The position numbers and the translations under genes were made by a program. Below the pieces are notes generated by a model, which searched no databases, was not told the origin of the DNA, and saw only the letters and a program-made list of their open reading frames with translations. Below, piece after piece: positions 46,328 to 58,493 of a stretch of 64,000 nt of DNA. The stretch is from NCBI GenBank assembly GCA_037447655.1, contig JBBHKE010001683.1, forward strand, positions 124,001 to 188,000, in the 5' to 3' direction. This DNA comes from Zygnema cylindricum (Eukaryota > Streptophyta > Zygnematophyceae > Zygnematales > Zygnemataceae). Within the stretch, counting starts at the first letter, position 1. Every line of letters starts with the position of its first letter.

Positions 46328-47787
46328 CTACAACTTAGGAGCAATAAGGGCTTTAGTTAACATGTCAACCACCATCTCCTCATCCGGTAAATAACATAAT
46401 TTAATCACTTTTGTAAGCACTTTTTCTCTGACAAAGTGTAGTCTAACATCCATGTGTTTGCTTTTAAAATGATGACTGGGGTTAGAGGTAATGGCAATAG
46501 ATGCCTGGTTGTCACACCAGATAGACTGAGGACTTGTTTGCATATACCCAAGTTCTTGTAAAATAGGCTTAACCCATAAGAGCTCCTTGAGAGCGCAAGC
46601 TGCTGCCATGTATTGTGACTCTTTTGTGAATTGAGCTGTAACCTTTTGTAGTTTGCTACTCCAGCAATATGTTCCGTCTCCAAAAATTAAAAACAAAACC
46701 GGTTGTAGATTTCCGGCTTGGCATGTCTCCATAGCTAACGTCGCTCCACGTCTGTATTTTCACTTCTCCTTCTCTGAGTACAAGCTTAAGATTTTGAGTT
46801 CCTGCAAGATATCTCAACACCCTTTTGCTGCTTCCCAATCTGCCTTTTTAGGATTTTGCAGACTTTTACTCAAAACCCCCACAGCTGCTGCAATATCAGG
46901 TCTCGTACATTTCATAAAATATATAAGACTTCCAACTATCTGTCTATATGGCTTTGAAGCCATAAACTGTTCCTCTCTTGACTCTAGACTCTCACACACC
47001 ATTATGCCTGAATGTGAGTCCCTTCTTTCCAATTTCTGCGTGAATTCCATGGGAGTTATAGATCCTTTTACATCTTTCATTTCAAATCTTTCCAGCATGT
47101 TACTTATTTCTTCTTTTTGTGTCAACACAAGCAACCTCTTGTTTATGTCTCTTTCTACCTGTATTCCTAAGATGTACTTGGCCTCACCGAGGTCTTTCAT
47201 CTCGAACTTAGACCTTAAAGCCGCTTTAATGTGGTTTATTTCATCCATTGACTTACTTTTTAATAATAAGTCATCCACATATACAACAATGTATAGTATC
47301 CCATCCTCCCCTTGTAAAACATAATCAGAATGATATGAGCTAATTCTCTTAAAGCGTAGCTCATTCAAAAACTCAACTAACTTAAAATTCCACTGACGCG
47401 GGGCTTGTTTTAGCCTATAGAAAGATTTCATCAATTTACACACTAATTATTCCTTTCCCTTTTCAACATACAATCCAGGTTGTTTCATATAAACGGTTAC
47501 TTCTAACTCTCCATGTAAGAAGGCCGTTTTAACATCCATTTGATGTTTTTCTATATTGTCTATAGCCGCTAGACATAGCAAAATTCTAACAGTAGGAAAT
47601 CTGACAACTGGAGAGAAGGTCTCTTCAAAGTCAATACCTTCTTTTGATTGTACCCTTTAGCCACTAATCTAGCCTTATACCTTTCAATGGTGTTGTTCAG
47701 GTTCAGCTTCACCTTAAATACCCATTTGCTGCCAATGGCTTTTTTGACTGGAGGAAGATCCACCAGCTCCCATGTCTGTGCCTCCAT
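46328..47787 (-). pseudogene. E2 reverse transcriptase and RNase H
   Basis: Pieces: 47569-47787 (GSKWVFKVKLNLNNTIERYKA), 46814-47443 (LYIVVYVDDLLLKSKS with the YVDD motif; RPDIAAAVGVLSKSL), 46656-46838 (WSDVSYGD) and 46328-46732 (CDNQASIAITSNPSHH, KHMDVRLHFVREKV). Frameshifts between pieces make it non-translatable as a whole. Confidence 0.82.
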
Positions 47788-48414
47788 AATAGACTAAATT
47801 TCGTCGTTTGCCGCCTCGATCCACTAATTTCTCTAAGGTGATGATAAAGCCTCCTAGATCGTTAGAGGCTCCTCTGTAGTTGTAGAAAAAGCAAACTGAG
47901 AGCTTGCTTGTAGATGGCTGCTAGATCTCTTTCCCCCCGGAATTTTGAGGCTGAAATTGTCGCCAACCTCTGATTTTTTTGTTTTGTTTGAAACCGTAAC
48001 TTGAGCTGGTACTGACTGTGTAGCAGTTCATTCCACGTCAGGTGTAGCTTGTGGTGAAGCATCTTGTGAAGGCATAGGAGGAATTGAAGGAAGATGTGTC
48101 CCGCTTGTCGGTGGAAAGTAGACTTGCTGCGTATGGTGAAAAATGACATATTCTTGCTTTTCTTTTGCCGGTTGATTTGACACTTTAAAAAGGTCAACCG
48201 AATCCAATTCATCTTTAATATGGATATTCCTAGAGATAATTAATTATTGTTTCTCAAATACAAAATCTCTATATCCTTTCGCATTATCATCATACCCCAT
48301 AAAAATCCTAGGTAGGCCTTTAACCTCCATTTTCCATCTATCCTGTAAAGTATTTAAAATAAAACACTTGCTACCAAAGATCTTAAAGTGACTAACATCA
48401 GGTTTTTCTCGTGT

Positions 48415-49371
48415 CTAAAGCTCATAAGGTGTAGGGCTAACAGAGCTAGAAGCAATTCTATTTTTAATATAAACAGCACAGTTAAGTGTTTCAGCCCAGA
48501 ATTTCAAATCTAGCCCTTTATCTGCAAGCATGGACCGAGCACTCTCTGTCAACGTCCTATCTAATTTTTCAGAAACACCATTCTTTTCTGGTGTATATTG
48601 AACTGTAAGATTGTGAGTGATACTTTTTAGAAGGAGAAATTCCTCGAATTCCTTTGATGTGTACTCTTCCTCGTTGTCTGATCTCAGCGCGAAGATTGGA
48701 ACTTTATGAAGCTTTTCTGCCCACGCCTTTAGGTATTTGAATTGAGTAAACACTTCACTTTTATGTTGCATGAAGTAAACTTTGGTGTAACTCGAGTAGT
48801 CATCTGTAAATGTGACCATATAGTGGACGCCTCCAGCCGAAGCCACTTGTGAAGGACCGAGAACATCAGAATGTATTAGCTGCAGAACTCTTTCCGATCC
48901 GTGGTCTGTTTTTTGTGGAAATGGCAATTTGTGGATCTTGCCAAGTGAACAACCATCACATGATTTTATAGGATGAGAGGTGAGAGAAACTCCATCAACT
49001 TTTCCCGAATTCACCATATTCTTAAGGCTATCATAATTCATGTGTCCTAATCTCTTTTGCCACAATTCAATATCAAATTGGACACTGGAGTAGAGAACAT
49101 CATTTTCCTTATATTCAGCCATGTCCATCCGGTACATTTTGCTAGCATCTCTAGTTCTTGTTACTGCTACTTTTCCTTTCTTGCTAACAATCTGTCTACC
49201 TCCTTTCAGAGTGACTTCAAATCCTTTGCTTTCCACTAATGATGTAGAGAAAAGTTTTTTTTTAAATTTTGGAACATACAAAACATTGTGAAGAGTTCCC
49301 TCTACCGACTTTCCCCCCACATCTACCATTAAAGATACATCACCTTGAGCTGAGGTTTGAACACTCATCAC
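48415..49371 (-). pseudogene. E2 integrase (318-codon open frame)
   Basis: Long open frame covering the protease-integrase linker (LHNVLYVPKFKKKLFSTS), the HHCC domain (WQKRLGHMNYDSL ... CDGCSLGK) and the catalytic core. IHSD, RSDN and NGVSEKL retain the D, D and E residues. It ends by a stop at PTPYEL. The frame is open but upstream and downstream parts are broken, so it is scored as part of a decayed pol. Confidence 0.8.
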
Positions 49372-49649
49372 ACAAGCATAGTATATACTCTTTGGAATTG
49401 TTTGCTACAAATTTGTAAAAGTCGCCTTGTTCCAACACATGTGGGCCGATGCTCCCGTGTCTATGATCCATCCTACATCTTTGGGACCCTCCATTGCTGT
49501 CGCCATAGCAAAGAACTCCGCTTCCTCTTGCTTATTGAAGCTTAGAGACTCATTTGCATCAGTTGCAGAAGTTAAAAAGAGAGCATTTCCACGAGTAGGA
49601 TTTCTAGAAAAACCTCTGTGATATTGGCTTTGCTGCCAACCAAACCTGT

Positions 49650-50480
49650 CTCATTAGCCTTTTTCAGCTTAGGACAATACCTAAATCCATGACCCTTCTT
49701 AGAACAATAGAAACAAGCAGTAGATCATTGTCTATTTGGCCTCTGATTAAACTGATTCTGATTCTGGTTAAACTGATTCCTATTCTGATTAAACTACGCT
49801 TTTTGGTCAAAGTCTTTTGCAAAATCTTCAACATTTCCTTCTCTTTCAAAGTGTTTAGTATTAGACTCTTCCTCCAATATAAGATTATATGCTAATTGAA
49901 ACGACCAACTAGCTTTATTATGACTCTTTAATTGAGCAGACACACCTTTCATGCTACTAGGAAGTCCTCTAATAAGCAAAGTTGCCCGCCGAAACTCAGG
50001 AAATGACCCCCCAGCAGAAGAGTGTGCATCAATAAGTGCACGAAAATTGTCACAGTACTCGACCAAATTTCCCCCCGAGTATTTGCACCCCCAAATTTTT
50101 CCAGCCACCAAGAGCTCCTCTTGGACATTCGCTTTCTCAAAAGCGGATTTTAGTGATGTCGAAATCTCCTTTGCCTTCTTCGTTTAGGCGAGACATGACC
50201 AGATTTTCTGAAATACAAAGAATTAGATTGTTCCTTGCCATTGAATTCTTTTTTGCCCAACTTGGATCTGGTTGATCAAGGGAGCCATCCAAGACCCCCA
50301 ATAAGTGAGCAATTTCAAAGAAGATTCAACCATCGCCGCCCAATACGCATACTTTTGGTCATTGAAGATAGGAATTCTTGACAAAAGGCCCATAATCTGT
50401 TGTTCTACAACCACCGCTGTAGCAAGAGCTGTAGCAAGAGGACCAGCAGTAGTAGTGGAAGTAGACATGGAAAACAACAA
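49650..50480 (-). pseudogene. gag: E2 gag
   Basis: Fragments: 50223-50480 (SRIPIFNDQKYAYWAAMVESSL), 49794-50111 (KYSGGNLVEYCDNFRALI...RGLPSSMKGV) and a complete zinc knuckle CFYCSKKGHGFRYC at about 49714-49670. Frameshifts near 50110 and 49790. Confidence 0.78.
50387..50397 (-). promoter_or_regulatory. E2 primer-binding site
   Basis: On the minus strand GATTATGGGCC directly follows the 5' LTR terminal CA; 10 of 11 bases match the half initiator tRNA-Met site of the other families. Upstream E1 (56986-56999) has a more eroded version (GTACACGGGCCCGCC). Confidence 0.6.
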
Positions 50481-51596
50481 AAGCTATCAAACACCTACTT
50501 AACAACCAACTTTCAGCTTACACAAAATATGACTCAAAAGGCCAATATACCTCAAATTTCTCAAAGTGATAAACAACAGAGTAAACTAACAATTCCCAAA
50601 ATTGTAGCCTAATATGACTCCAAGAAGTTATCCAAAAACTGCCCTTAAAATGTCACAATCCCAAAACTGGATGATAGAAATTTGTCTAAGTCCTAAACCA
50701 TATACTCACAGTGAGTATCTACTGGTCACACTAATACGGGTGACTCTACAACAATACTATTCTGACTAACGACAAAGTATCTAGTCTATACTTTACTGTA
50801 CCGTGAGTACCTCCAAAAACCTAATTACTACATGCCGCTAAATGAATTGTGAAACACTATTAATTAATTCGCTAAACGTTAACTTATTGTTTTCCAAATA
50901 TTTACAGATATTGTCTGTACAATTAATGTTGCCGATTCTTAGTTAGCAACAGCCGCAAAAGTGAAGATGAATATTTGTTCGATGGTACGAACGTTCTGAG
51001 TGCGTACCGCGCTCTCAATCATTGTGGTCTGCGCTTTAATCCCGTCCGTCGAATCTGTCTCGTATCAACGATATTCCTTTGATTTTGTACGGTACACTCC
51101 CAGATGTCCAGCTCGGTCTTCACTTGTTAAATTCACCGAAACCGCCCGTATGATTTTTGACACGTGTATGTGGATGTCGGCGGAACTCCAAAATATTTGC
51201 ATTAAATTCTCTTGCCGACTTGTGGTCCCACGTGAATCACGCTTTGTGGTCCCAGGTGAATCGCGTCCGTTGGCAAGAATTAAATCAATGACATAGCGTC
51301 AAACCGTACCATATATTTCTGGAATAACCGGTTCAGATTCTGTTCGTACGATCCGGTGAATCCAATCGTCTCCTGCGTGACGCGTGTAACTAACTGTCGG
51401 CGCCACTCCGTAAAACCTGCATACGTCTCTTTTGTTGACGTGCGTCCTTGTAAAAGTACAATACACTTTGTTGTACTTTTGCTACTATACCATAATTAAG
51501 GTAAGTACTACAACAGACTACTTAGAAAATATTCTAAGTTATTTAGGTCTTTTCTCATAGCCCTATCTTCTGAAATAATGATTTCCAATTACAACA
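50398..51596 (-). repeat. E2 5' LTR
   Basis: 1199 bp; see the E2 entry. Short plus-strand frames within it (51000-51296 and the parallel 45675-46164) are shadows shared by both LTRs. Confidence 0.88.
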
Positions 51597-54190
51597 AAAG
51601 AGGTATATGATGACTGTGACAGATGATTGGTCTATGTATTCTAAAGTTTACTTTATCACACATAAGTCAGAGGAAGCCAGATGTTTTACCAAATATAAAG
51701 CATGGAGTGAAAAGTTGCATGGGACACCTATCAAGAGAATAAGAAGTGATAACGGAGGGGAATATACCTCAAATCACTGTGAGGAATATTTAAAAAGGGA
51801 GAGGATTCAACACCAAAAAAATGTTCCTTATAATCCTGAACAAAATGGGGTTGTAGAAAGGCTAAACAAAACTTTAGGGTAGAGTGCAAGGTGTATGCTG
51901 AATGATAAAAAGATAGGAAGAAGATTTTGGGCAGAGGCCATAAACTGTGCCAATTATCTCAAAAAAATAGTACTTACATTAGTTATAAAAGACATAACAC
52001 CTTAAGAGAGATGGACCGGCACAAAACCAGTTTTAACTCATCTCAAGGTCTTCGGTAGTCACGTTTACACCTTAGATAATGATAAGTCAAAATAGAAATT
52101 AGACTCGAGAAGGAGACCAAGATATCTATTGGGGTATGATGATGACACAAATGGATATAGAGTATACGAACTTGAGAGAAAGAATGTTGTTTTGGCAAAA
52201 TACTTAGTATTAATGGTAGTGGTAATGGATGAAGGGCGATTCATACATCCATTTAAAAATCCAAAAACTGTGAGAGTCACATTCAAAAATGAGGAGGTTG
52301 ATATCATAGGAAATGCTCCCACAGAAAAGGTTCTAGTTGAGGAACCGATTGTTAATGAAATTCATAGCGAAGATGAACAATTTTCAAATGATGTGATTCA
52401 GCTTGAATTAGATATAATGGAAGAAAAGGAAGAGGGAAGACATATGAATTCAATTGAAATGGGAGATGAAGAAAAAGAAAGAAGAAATCCAAGAATTCCA
52501 TCAATATCAGCTTCACAGTTCAAGGGAGAACGAAAGAGCAGCAAACGAATTCAAGAAACACAACTGAATAAAAAGGTCACTAAGCTGTCAAACCTCAAGT
52601 GAGCCACAGATATATCTAGAGGCATTGAACAATTCGGAGAACAATCGGTGGATCATTGCTATCAATGAGGAGATGGCTTCCATTATAGAGGCAAACACAC
52701 GGGAGCTAGTAGACTGCCCACCAGACAGAAAACCGAAAGGATGGAAGTGGGTTTTCAAACTTAAACTGGATCCTGACAACACTATTGTGAGATACAAGGC
52801 TAGGCTAGTGGAAAAGGGTATACACATAAAGAGGGTATTAACTATGAGGAGACCTTTGCTCATGGAGTCTGATTCCCATAAGTCTAAATTTTCTTAAGCT
52901 TGGCGGCAGCGGAAGACATGGAGGTTCACCAGATGGACATAAAAACTGCTTTCCGTAATGGAGAACTCGAAGAAGAGATCTTTATAAAGTAGCAAAATGG
53001 GTTTGTGAAAAAGGGTGAGGAGAACAAGGTATGCAGGTTGATAAAGTCCCTGTATGGACTGAAACATGCTCTAAGGCAATGGAACAAGAAATTCGATGAA
53101 TTTTTGACCGAACTTGGATATATAAGGATTAGGTCAGATCACTCAATTTCCTTGTTTGAAGATGAGGAAGGTGTAATCTTTATTGCAGTGTATGTTGATG
53201 GATTTACTTCAATTAAGTCGGTCTTTGGAAAAGATAAGTAAGCTTTACAGAAACTTAAAGGGGCGGTTTGATATGAACGACTTAGGAGAGGCTAAATATA
53301 TCTTAGGAAACTCAAACGGAAAAGGATAGGGGGAAAAGAATCATCAGATTAACCCAAAAAGAGGCAATAGGAAATATGTTGGAAAAATTCCAAATGGAGA
53401 AAGCCAACAGTTGCTCTACTCCAATGGAATTGAAAAAAGTGAGTGAGGGGAGCTTGGAGGAGGGGATTGTGATCCTAGACAATCATATGAGTTAAGTAGA
53501 GGAAGCATTCATGAGAGGTATTCCATATAGACAGGTTGTAGGTAGTCTGATTTACTTTATCAACTACACTAGGCCTGATATTACATCGTCAGTTGGACTT
53601 CTGAATAGGAGTCTTAATGATCCTAGAAAGAGAGATTGGGAGGCAGCAAAGAGAGTCATGAGATATTTGGTGGGAACTCCAGATTTGTGGTTGCATTCGG
53701 GTGGGGACAATACTCATATTACTACTTGGAGTGATGCCAGTTATGGGGATAATTCGATGAGAAGATGCACTTTTGGATATGTATTGTATGTTGGAAATGG
53801 TGTTTGCTGTTAAAGTAGCAAGCAATAAAAGGTGATTGCTCAGTCCACCATGGAGGCTGAGTATATATGGCCTTTTATTCAGCTGTGAAAGAGCTAATGT
53901 GGATTAAGTCATTGTTGCAAGAACTTAGTTTCATGAAAGTTGGGACAAAGAATTTTTTTTGCGGTAATCAGGTTGCAATAGCTATTGCGAAAAATCCAAA
54001 GCATCACTTTAAAGCAAAACTTATAGATATAAGATTAAGCTTTGTGAGGGAAAATGTAGAGAACAAAGTGATTAGTTTGGAATATAAGCCAGATGGAGAG
54101 ATGGTAGATGACATGATGACAAAGCGTATTCCCTCTTCAAAATTAAACTTCGGTAGAGATAGATCTGGACTGATACTTAAAATAGATTAG
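51597..54190 (+). pseudogene. C1 integrase end, reverse transcriptase and RNase H
   Basis: Resumes exactly where 45073 stops: RYMMTVTDDWSMYSK, IRSDNGGEYTSNH and PEQNGVVERLNKT (51607-51882) carry D and E of the catalytic core. RT: 52625-52897 (WKWVFKLKLDPDNTIVRYKA) and 53005-53241, where the YVDD motif reads AVYVDG, so the second catalytic aspartate is lost. RNase H: 53511-53813 (ITTWSDASYGD) and 53867-54190 (FFCGNQVAIAIAKNPKHH). Stops and frameshifts throughout. Confidence 0.8.
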
Positions 54191-54202
54191 AAAATAAAGG
54201 GA

Positions 54203-54916
54203 TTTTACAAATTAGTGATTTCTTAGGTATTTTCTAAGTCCTGCATTAGAAAAGAAAAGAGTTAAATAAATCAGGTTGCCTAACTTCTTTTCTCTCTCTC
54301 TCAAGTCCCCATACTTGTCATAGTCATTGAAGACTTAGGTGAGAGAGACAAGTAGCCATGGCTTAGGAATGGAAAGGTAGGAAGACACGGAAGAACAAGA
54401 GTGACAAAGTCACTCTTAAAAAAAAAGTGGGTCCAATAGGACTCGAACTTTTGACCGGCTGAGACAAACGTAGCCGTTGCTCTCACCGGTAAATTGTAGA
54501 AGATCGTTGAAGTATATACAGTTTGATAATTACTTAAACGGTAACACTGTACCATAAGTCATTTATTTGGTTATAAGAACGTAGTATAACATAGAACTAG
54601 TGATACAGTATCCAGTACAAAACAAATGTACCGTACATTTGTTTCAACGACGGACATTAAAAGCTGGTCTACATCGGACGGTTCGCTTGTAAGCCGACAT
54701 CACGGAATGGTCATTTTGGCAGTTTACTGACATAACGTCACCGGGTGACACGTGGCAAACTCTCATTGCTTTGCATAATTCATGGAGCACACCTGAACGA
54801 GTAAATGAGTAACAAACGTCTCCTGTTCAGCCATGATGTACACATGCCATACAGAAAGTATCACGGCTTGTGTACCTTTACGTACTGTACAGTCTTCTGA
54901 TTGGATAAATATTTCA
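54203..54916 (+). repeat. C1 3' LTR, first part
   Basis: Follows the polypurine tract AAATAAAGGGA; starts TTTTACAAATTAGTG. It continues at 57846-58075 and 63657-63733 after the E1 and B2 insertions. Confidence 0.8.
54418..54492 (-). promoter_or_regulatory. Antisense tRNA-like module in C1 3' LTR (best copy)
   Basis: On the minus strand: TTTACCGGTGAGAGC (D-arm/A-box-like), a potential anticodon stem CGGCT...AGCCG, then AGTTCGAGTCC (10 of 11 to the B-box consensus GGTTCGANTCC at 54449-54439), then ACCCAC and a run of nine T (54426-54418). A-to-B start spacing is about 45 bases, as in a tRNA. A hairpin GAGTGACTTTGTCACTC follows the T-run. It is not a canonical tRNA: the anticodon loop is too long and the T-arm pairs poorly. 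Confidence 0.5.
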
Positions 54917-55399
54917 TGTTATTCTGAGACAACAGCCGGAACCGAAGACGATGAGGATGCCGGTGTAGTCATCTCGGAACCAAACCAAGCAAGAAACTTT
55001 CACAAAAACCGGTCTGAAAAACAACAACTTCAACAGTTGATAAAAACCAATCCAGAATTACAATAGCTCTAAAAAAATACCACTGTGTAAATAATATCAG
55101 GATGAACATACACAAAAAAATACAAGTAATTTTGCTAACATATCTGTGAGATATCCACAGATGAAAATGCCAAAAAAAGGCTGTACAGTTTTTGACTACA
55201 AAATGTTCATACCTTCAAAGTTATCTAAGTCCTACTAATATACACCGAAGCCTATGCTGCTGAACGTACGGAGGCATACCAGCCGTACAATAAATACCTG
55301 CGGCAAAGCAAGGATCGATTTTCCGTGAAGTTTCTCCGCCCACATCCGGAAATGCTTGAAATGTGTGAAGACCTCGCTCTTCTCCTTCATAAAGTACAC

Positions 55400-56962
55400 T
55401 CAGCTGAAACGTGAGTGGTCATCAGTGAAGGTATTAAGGTATTTCCTTCCACCAAGGGAAGGAACTTTGGCCGGTCCCCATACATCCGAGTGGACAAGGC
55501 CGAGAAGATCCTTTGCTCGATAATCTGAAGTCTGTGGTAGGGGAAGCTTACGAAGCTTTCTTAGAGCACAACCATCACAAACATGGGATTCCTTTTCACC
55601 AAGCTTGACACCTTCTATCATATTAGTCTTCACCATCTTTTCAAGCCTCTCATTATGAACATGCCCAAGCCTTTTATGCCACAAAACATTTTCAGAAAGG
55701 ACACTGGAGTTCAAAAAATCAACTTTATTAACCAGGTCCATCTGATACAGCATGTTTGGGCATGTAGTTCCCACTAAGACTACTCTCCCATCCTTGCTTA
55801 CTATCTTTTTGCCTTTGCTTTGAAGAACATCAAAACCTTTAATTTTTGCAACTGAGGTAGAAAACAATTTTTTCTTAAATTTAGGCACATATAACACATC
55901 ATGCAAAGTTCTTTTTACAGCTTTGCCATCTATCTCACAATTCAGATCTATGCTACCCTTAGCATTAGCTTCCACCGTGGCACCACAAGCATAAAAGATT
56001 TGACGAGTAGGGATAGGTGTCATATCCTTGAAATAGGATTTGTTCCAACACATATGGGAAGAACTTTCGGAGTCCATAATCCACCCGAGATCTTTCTCTC
56101 CCTCCATCATCTTTGCCATAGCAAAGAACTCGGTGTCATCAGTTTTAGGAAAACTAATAACCTCTGATTTCTCCTTCTCCATCTCCTTCACCGGCTCCTC
56201 TTCCTCCGCTGAAAAAGCTGCGGTTTTGCTCGGAGGTTTCGGTGTAAATGGAGCTCCTCTCACCTTCCATCTTTTGTGGTAAGAACCTGTTTCACACGCT
56301 TTTATATACAAAGGACAAAACTTGTACAAATGACCATTATTATAGCAATAGACACACCGTTCATATTGCTGAAAGGACTGATTTCCTTGAAATCTATTAT
56401 CTCTCTGAAACTGAGCATTGTAAGCTACAGCTGGCTTTCCAGAATTAAATGCCAGCTGATTCGCTTCTTCTTCTAGCACATACTCTATAGCTGTAGCTAG
56501 ATTCCACTGTGTCTTATCCAATTTTTTCAGTTCATCATAGGCACCTTTATACTCACTAGGAAGCCCCCTCACTAAAATCATTGCTTGGTGATACTCAGGA
56601 AATTGACCACCTGAACATGCATTTTCAGCAACTAGAAGTCTGAATTTATTGCAATATTCTCCCATGCTTCCGCCTGTATACTTATATTCCCAGATCTGCC
56701 CAGCAGTTATAATCTCATGTTGTGCATTAGCCTTAGAATATGTCTTTTTCAAAACATCCCAAATCTCTGATGCTTTAGAAGCCTGAATGTATGTCATATG
56801 CAGCTCCTTAGATATCATTAATTTTATCAAATGAAGAGCGTGCTCATTCTTTTGATCATAGTTTAAATCAGTTTCTACCATAGATCCATTAACAACATCA
56901 AAAAGTTTCACTTGTACAAAATAAGAACTTACAAGATCTGCCCAATACAGATATTCTCTCAC
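55400..56962 (-). pseudogene. gag-pol: E1 gag-protease-integrase open frame (520 codons)
   Basis: One uninterrupted frame: gag core (YLYWADLVSSYF, EYKYTGGSMGEYCNKF, RGLPSEYKGAY), intact zinc knuckle CVYCYNNGHLYKFC, protease WIMDSESSSHMC with DSG changed to DSE, LHDVLYVPKFKKKLFSTS, HHCC (WHKRLGHVHNERL ... CDGCALRK), then HSDVWGPAKV with the first integrase aspartate and TFTDDHSRF. It ends at a single TGA near 55398, after which integrase continues to 55305. It is the longest retroelement frame in the window, yet protease and the rest of pol are disabled. Confidence 0.82.
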
Positions 56963-56999
56963 ATAAAAAATCGGAATTCGTCAAGGCGGGCCCGTGTAC

Positions 57000-57840
57000 T
57001 GTTGTTCTGAGACAACAGCCGGAACCAAAGACGATGAGGATGCCGGTGTAGTCATCTCGGAACTAAACCAAGCAAGAAACTTTCACAAAAACCTGTCTGA
57101 AAAGCAGCAATTTCAACAGTTGATAAAACCCAAACCAGAGACACAATAGCTTTGAAAATATACCACATTGTAGATAATATCACGATGAACATACACACAA
57201 AATTACAAGTAATTCTGCCAACAGATCTGTGAGATATCCACAGATGAAAATGCCAAAAAAAGGCTGTACAGTTTTTGACTACAAAATGTTCATACCTTCA
57301 AAGTTATCTAAGTCCTACTAATATACACCGAAGCCTATGCTGCTGAACGTACGGAGGCATATTAGCCGTACAATAAATACCTGCGGCTCGAACCGAACAA
57401 GGTACGCCATACAAAAAGATTCCTTTACTAATTAACTAACCACAAAAAGACAAAAAATCTACGTATCTAGATATTTACAAAGAAGGAGGATTCTATATGC
57501 CACGTCATTTGTCGTGTATGTGGCTCACACGGACCAGCATTTGTCGGCGGTCTTCCTCAGCTGCGTACATATCACATTCGGCACCGTAGACAAATCTCCA
57601 TGTGCCATTTTGTCCTCAAGTGTATCTATACACAAACAATCGGATATTCTGGAGTGTCCTCTTTCTTGTAGTGACTGGTGCCTCGGGAGTGTATACAAAG
57701 GTGTACTCCCTACCGATCTAGTGGAACATCAATTCTGGTGTGTAATGAAACGAACTTACAACCAAACATATGCTAAGTCGTGAAACTCTCTCTCCCTCAC
57801 ACTCGAGGCATAGAGAGAACTAAAACTTTCCAAAACAACA
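57000..57840 (-). repeat. E1 5' LTR
   Basis: 841 bp on the minus strand, TGTTGTTTTGG to CAGAACAACA; the 3' part is repeated at 54917-55304. Confidence 0.85.
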
Positions 57841-58280
57841 TTTCATTAGTAGGAGGTTTAGAGAGGGGTTTTAAGACTTAGAAAATAATGAGGCGGCCGT
57901 CTCTTTCCGAACAACCTTGTTTAAAAAAGGCTAACTTTGGCCTCATCTAATTAACTACTTACTTGAGCAAATTTGGAGATTTCTTTTGCGTTTGACTCAG
58001 GGGAATCAAGTCTTCACATGGGTGAGGTAAATCAAATCTGATTGGGTATAGACTGACTATTATTCTTGTTCAAAGTGTAGAAATTAATGGTTTTTTTAGT
58101 ATTTTCTAGGTCTAAAATGAAATGCAAAAAAAAAGCCGAGGCAGTTTGCCTTTAACTCCTCTCTTCAGCTCCCACACTTGTCCCAGTCACTAAAGGTTAA
58201 AGAGGGAGCTAGAGCCATGGCTTCCTATGTTGTTTAGAGAAAGAGAGACATGCAGTAGATTTTGGTAGGTTTACCATAAT

Positions 58281-58470
58281 ATGCTTCCACCTTTCCCTCT
58301 CCATTTGCCTCTCCCTCTCCCTTTCCCTCTCCCTCTCCCTCTCCCTCTCCCTCTCCCTCTCCCTCTCCCTCTCCCTCTCTCTCTCCCTCTACCTTTTGAT
58401 ATGCCTTTCGGTTTGGCTCTCCCTCTCACTCTCCCTTTTCAGCCTCTCTTCCCTCTCAATCTACTTTGAG
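58281..58470 (+). repeat. CCCTCT-type microsatellite replacing most of the B2 5' LTR
   Basis: A nearly pure CCCTCT array at 58310-58390 with degenerate flanks. The frame 58281-58469 is merely its translation. Confidence 0.9.
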
Positions 58471-58493
58471 CTCTCCTTATCCCTCGAAAAAGT

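Larger units (their letters stand above)
45074..51596 (-). mobile_element. E2: full-length copia-type element on the minus strand, 6.5 kb
   Basis: LTRs are 45074-46271 and 50398-51596. The exact duplication AAAGA is at 45069-45073 and 51597-51601, within C1 integrase. The polypurine tract GATTTAGAGGAG (minus) abuts the 46271 LTR edge. The interior on the minus strand gives gag, zinc knuckle, protease region, integrase, reverse transcriptase and RNase H. Its LTRs do not resemble families A-D, so this is a separate lineage, shared with E1. Confidence 0.92.
54917..57840 (-). mobile_element. E1: internally deleted copia-type element on the minus strand
   Basis: The 5' LTR is 57000-57840; the 3' LTR is only the last part, 54917-55304. 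The exact duplication TTTCA is at 54912-54916 and 57841-57845 in C1 LTR. A deletion has joined the integrase region (55305) to the middle of the 3' LTR, removing RT, RNase H, the polypurine tract and U3. It cannot have transposed in this form, so the deletion followed insertion or came from an abnormal reverse-transcription product. Confidence 0.88.

Noticed and set aside
51000-51296. Plus-strand frames in the E2 LTRs (also 45675-46164)
   Set aside because: Present in both LTR copies, disrupted differently, and lying in untranslated LTR sequence.
54418-54492. Call of a functional tRNA gene on the minus strand
   Set aside because: Anticodon loop would be 11 bases and the T-arm pairs poorly; it is only tRNA-like.
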